The notes beneath the pieces are model-generated. The model searched no databases and had not been told where the DNA came from. It was given only the letters and a program-made list of their open reading frames with translations. 37,058 nucleotides of DNA from contig JAGXTB010000095.1 in the NCBI GenBank assembly GCA_018334165.1, positions 1 to 37,058 of the forward strand, read 5' to 3'. Source of the stretch: Sphingomonadales bacterium. Its GTDB lineage: Bacteria; Pseudomonadota; Alphaproteobacteria; Sphingomonadales; Sphingomonadaceae. Position numbers and translations under genes: made by a program. Of this stretch, positions 34,763 to 37,058 are shown one piece after another; within the stretch, counting starts at the first letter, position 1; every line of letters begins with the position of its first letter.

Positions 34763-36702
34763 GGGCCTTGCCTCCTGCGGCGATAGGCGATCTTGTCGAC
34801 CGCGATCAGGCGGCGCAGATCGCTGGCGACCCGCCCGAACAATGCGAGCAGCCCGCCCAGCGCGACCAGCATCCCGCCCAGCCAGATCAGCGTAATAAAT
34901 GGCTTCCACCACAAGCGCAGCTGCCAGCGTCCGTCTTCGGCCTGTTCACCCAGCACGGCGTAAAGCTGGCCGTTCCAGCGGGTCGCCAGGGCGCTTTCGT
35001 TGGTGCCTTGCGGCGGCGACCAGAAGGCGCGGGCCTGGGGCTTGAGCGTGATCGGCTTGCCGCCGTCATAGCCCGCCTCAAGCGTGGCTTCGATCGCGGT
35101 CCAGTTGGGCCCGGCGATCGGCTGGACCTTGGCGAATTGCAATGACCAGGGGCCCACCACGATTGTCTCCCCCGGGCGGGCAGCGACCAGCTTCTCCTTG
35201 GTAAAGGCGCTGTCCGAAGCCATCCCGCCAAGCGCCAGCGCGACCCCTAGGTGCGCGGTGACCATGCCCCACAGCGGCAACTTGACCGTCCTGAGCTTGC
35301 GGCCCCACAGCGGCATCACGCTCGCCACCACCAGCCCGCAGGCCAGCGCCAGGCCCAGCAGCGGCAGAACGCCGATCCCGCGCCAAATACCAAAGGCCAG
35401 GCCGCACAGCGCCAGCGTGGCCGGAACCAGCAGCAGCGGCGAAATCCGCTTCATGCTGTCGCGCCGCCAGCGCAGCAATGGGCCGAAGGCCATGACCACC
35501 AGCATCGGCAGGACAAAGATCGCCGTGGCCGGGTTGAAATAGGGCGGCCCGACCGAAACCCTCGCGCCAACTGTTTCAGCGATCAGTGGGTAGAGCGTGC
35601 CGATCAGCACGATACCCAGCGCGCCGGTGAGCATGACATTGTTGAACACCAGCGCGCCTTCGCGGCTGGTCAGGGCAAAGCGTTCACCCTCGGTCACGCT
35701 CGCCGCGCGCAGGCCGAAAACCGCCAGCGCCGCCCCGATGTTGATCGCCAGCAGCGCCAGGATGAACTGGCCGCGCGTGGGATCGACCGCGAAGGCATGG
35801 ACCGAAACCAGGATACCCGAGCGGACCAGGAACGTGCCCACCATCGACATCGAGAATGCCACCACGCCCAGCATCACCGTCCAGGCGCGCAGCGCATTGC
35901 GCGCGGCCAGCACCGAGACCGAATGGAGCAAGGCCGTGGCTGCCAGCCAGGGCATCAGCGAGGCATTTTCGACCGGGTCCCAGAACCACCAGCCGCCCCA
36001 GCCCAGCTCGTAGTAGGCCCAGTAGGACCCGAACAGGATGCCCAGCGTCAGGAAAATCCAGGCCCCCAGCACCCAGGGCCGCATCGCCCGGGCGAACGTG
36101 GGCGAAACCTCACGGGTCAGCAGCGCGCCGACGGCAAAGCTGAAGGCCACCGACAGCCCGACATAGCCGATGTAAAGCGTTGGCGGATGGAACGCGAGGC
36201 CGGGGTCTTGCAGCAGCGGATTGAGCCCCTGCCCTTCGGGCGCTGCCGGATCGAGCCGGGTGAACGGGTTCGAGGCAAACAGCAGAAAGGCATAGAAGCC
36301 CAGGCTGACAAAGGCTTGCGCCCCCAGCGTGGCCAGGATCGTGCGTTCCGGCAAGCGCCGCTCAACCCAGGCGACGACGCCGCCAGCTGCCGCCATCACC
36401 GCGACCCACAACAGCATCGAGCCTTCGTGGTTCCCCCAGGAACCGGCGAACTTGTACAGCAGCGGTTTGGCCGAATGCGAGTTGGTCGCCACCAGCGCAA
36501 CCGACAAGTCGGTCTGGCAGAACAGCACGATCAGGCAGAGCATCGCCAGGCTGGCCAACATGCCCTGGATCATCGCAACCGGCCGCAGCGCCGCGACCAG
36601 CGGATTGCCATTTGCGCGCAAGGCCAGCGCGCCACCAACCAGTTGCAGCATGGCCAGCGCAGCGGCCAGCCACAGGGCAGCAAGGCCTAGCGTTGCGATC
36701 AC
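34759..36702 (-). CDS. ccmF: Haem lyase subunit CcmF
   Basis: CcmF is the large membrane subunit of the cytochrome c haem lyase. The 647-residue protein has many membrane helices (about 15). The tryptophan-rich haem-handling motif WGGWWFWDPVEN lies at 235-246. NHEGSMLLWV near 91 and FHPPTLYIGY near 171 provide conserved histidines. The start is GTG at 36702, overlapping the ccmE stop (GTGA). It follows ccmE and precedes ccmG with 4-base overlaps, so the operon is transcriptionally and translationally coupled. Confidence 0.96.
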   Translation of the reverse strand: MIATLGLAALWLAAALAMLQLVGGALALRANGNPLVAALRPVAMIQGMLASLAMLCLIVLFCQTDLSVALVATNSHSAKPLLYKFAGSWGNHEGSMLLWVAVMAAAGGVVAWVERRLPERTILATLGAQAFVSLGFYAFLLFASNPFTRLDPAAPEGQGLNPLLQDPGLAFHPPTLYIGYVGLSVAFSFAVGALLTREVSPTFARAMRPWVLGAWIFLTLGILFGSYWAYYELGWGGWWFWDPVENASLMPWLAATALLHSVSVLAARNALRAWTVMLGVVAFSMSMVGTFLVRSGILVSVHAFAVDPTRGQFILALLAINIGAALAVFGLRAASVTEGERFALTSREGALVFNNVMLTGALGIVLIGTLYPLIAETVGARVSVGPPYFNPATAIFVLPMLVVMAFGPLLRWRRDSMKRISPLLLVPATLALCGLAFGIWRGIGVLPLLGLALACGLVVASVMPLWGRKLRTVKLPLWGMVTAHLGVALALGGMASDSAFTKEKLVAARPGETIVVGPWSLQFAKVQPIAGPNWTAIEATLEAGYDGGKPITLKPQARAFWSPPQGTNESALATRWNGQLYAVLGEQAEDGRWQLRLWWKPFITLIWLGGMLVALGGLLALFGRVASDLRRLIAVDKIAYRRRRQGP

Positions 36703-37058
36703 TTGGTTTCTTCCACGGCCTGGCGGGCCTGGCCGGCGGTCATGTCTTTCATCTCGCGCGGCACGTATTTCTCGTCATGCTTGGCGAGCAGGTTGTCGGC
36801 GACGAAGACTCCGTCGGGCCCGCGCTTGCCTTCGGCGACCGCGCCCGAGTTTTCCTTGAACAGGTCGGGCACGATCCCGGTGAAGCGCACCGGCACTCGC
36901 GCCTTGCCGTCAGTGATCACGAACCGGATCGTCACTCCGTCGGCCTCTCGCTGGATCGAGCCCAGTTCGACCATCCCGCCCAGCCGCACCGCCCGGCCCA
37001 CTTCGGGCGGCTGGGCAGCCATTTCGGCGGGGAGGTAGAAGAAGCTCGCCTGGCTGCG
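36699..37058 (-). CDS. ccmE: Cytochrome c-type biogenesis haem chaperone CcmE (5' end outside window)
   Basis: The 3' part of ccmE, at least 119 codons, runs off the window edge. Reading beyond the first in-window ATG continues the frame as RSQASFFYLPAEMAA, as expected for CcmE. The OB-fold core RAVRLGGMVELGSIQREADG, VPVRFTGIVPDLF and EGKRGPDGVFVADNLLAKHDEKYVP is intact. The histidine in KHDEKY is the residue that binds haem covalently in the family. It is periplasmic and anchored by an N-terminal helix that is missing here. The frame ends as GTGA with ccmF. Confidence 0.93.
   Translation of the reverse strand, partial: RSQASFFYLPAEMAAQPPEVGRAVRLGGMVELGSIQREADGVTIRFVITDGKARVPVRFTGIVPDLFKENSGAVAEGKRGPDGVFVADNLLAKHDEKYVPREMKDMTAGQARQAVEETK

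Noticed and set aside
35251..36690. 479-codon plus-strand frame antisense to ccmF
   Set aside because: The product is Arg/Gln/His-rich and low in complexity, typical of an antisense shadow of a membrane-protein gene.

Overview
The window is high-G+C alphaproteobacterial chromosome, most probably from the order Sphingomonadales (Sphingomonadaceae or Erythrobacteraceae). This is inferred from the rpiB-glyA-nrdR block, the queA/tgt/coaD/cyclophilin neighbourhood, the dapF-mtaB-ftsY operon, a System I ccm operon, and abundant palindromic intergenic repeats whose translations read as SEVEG or DFARGER. No plasmid, phage, transposase, CRISPR array, tRNA or rRNA was seen. Genes are dense; no stretch above about 240 bases lacks a gene or a recognisable repeat.

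Layout. 0.2-2.7 kb (+): rpiB, glyA, a small membrane protein and nrdR, almost touching. 2.7-4.8 kb (+): a palindromic-repeat cluster, a GIY-YIG nuclease reading frame joined in frame to the tRNA methyltransferase TrmJ through one of these repeats, then monocistronic rpsD with its own promoter, structured leader and terminator. 4.9-5.8 kb (+): a 52-residue unknown protein and a nitroreductase. 5.9-11.1 kb (-): an ABC-F ATPase, a secreted S9 peptidase and tgt. 11.1-14.6 kb: an accessory block between tgt and queA, consisting of a possible globin-like protein and a carotenoid-cleavage-type oxygenase (-), then a divergent TetR regulator and an EEP-family nuclease (+), with repeats at both edges. 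14.6-18.0 kb (-): queA, a cyclophilin lipoprotein, coaD, a polyprenyl diphosphate synthase and xseB. 18.1-23.7 kb: two membrane proteins, purL, a DUF3052 protein, a convergent EVE-domain protein and a divergent 2OG-Fe(II) oxygenase. 23.7-31.0 kb (+): a GGDEF/EAL protein, dapF, mtaB, ftsY, a YciB-type protein, a PuuD-like membrane protein and an aminotransferase. 31.1-37.1 kb (-): kup, then the cytochrome c maturation operon ccmE(partial)-ccmF-ccmG-ccmH-ccmI.

Most genes are housekeeping: one-carbon and nucleotide metabolism (glyA, purL, nrdR), tRNA modification (trmJ, tgt, queA, mtaB), protein targeting (ftsY), isoprenoid, CoA and lysine/peptidoglycan precursor supply, and cytochrome c assembly. 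tgt and queA act in the same queuosine pathway but are separated here by the accessory block.

I did not find a clearly new multi-gene system. The most interesting items are (i) a palindromic element whose CCCGAG-type arm lacks stop codons in all six frames and which has apparently fused two proteins and supplied the stop codon of a third, and (ii) the oxygenase/TetR cassette, which has a visible promoter overlapped by a palindromic operator candidate. All statements come from reading the sequence; no database search or computation was run.
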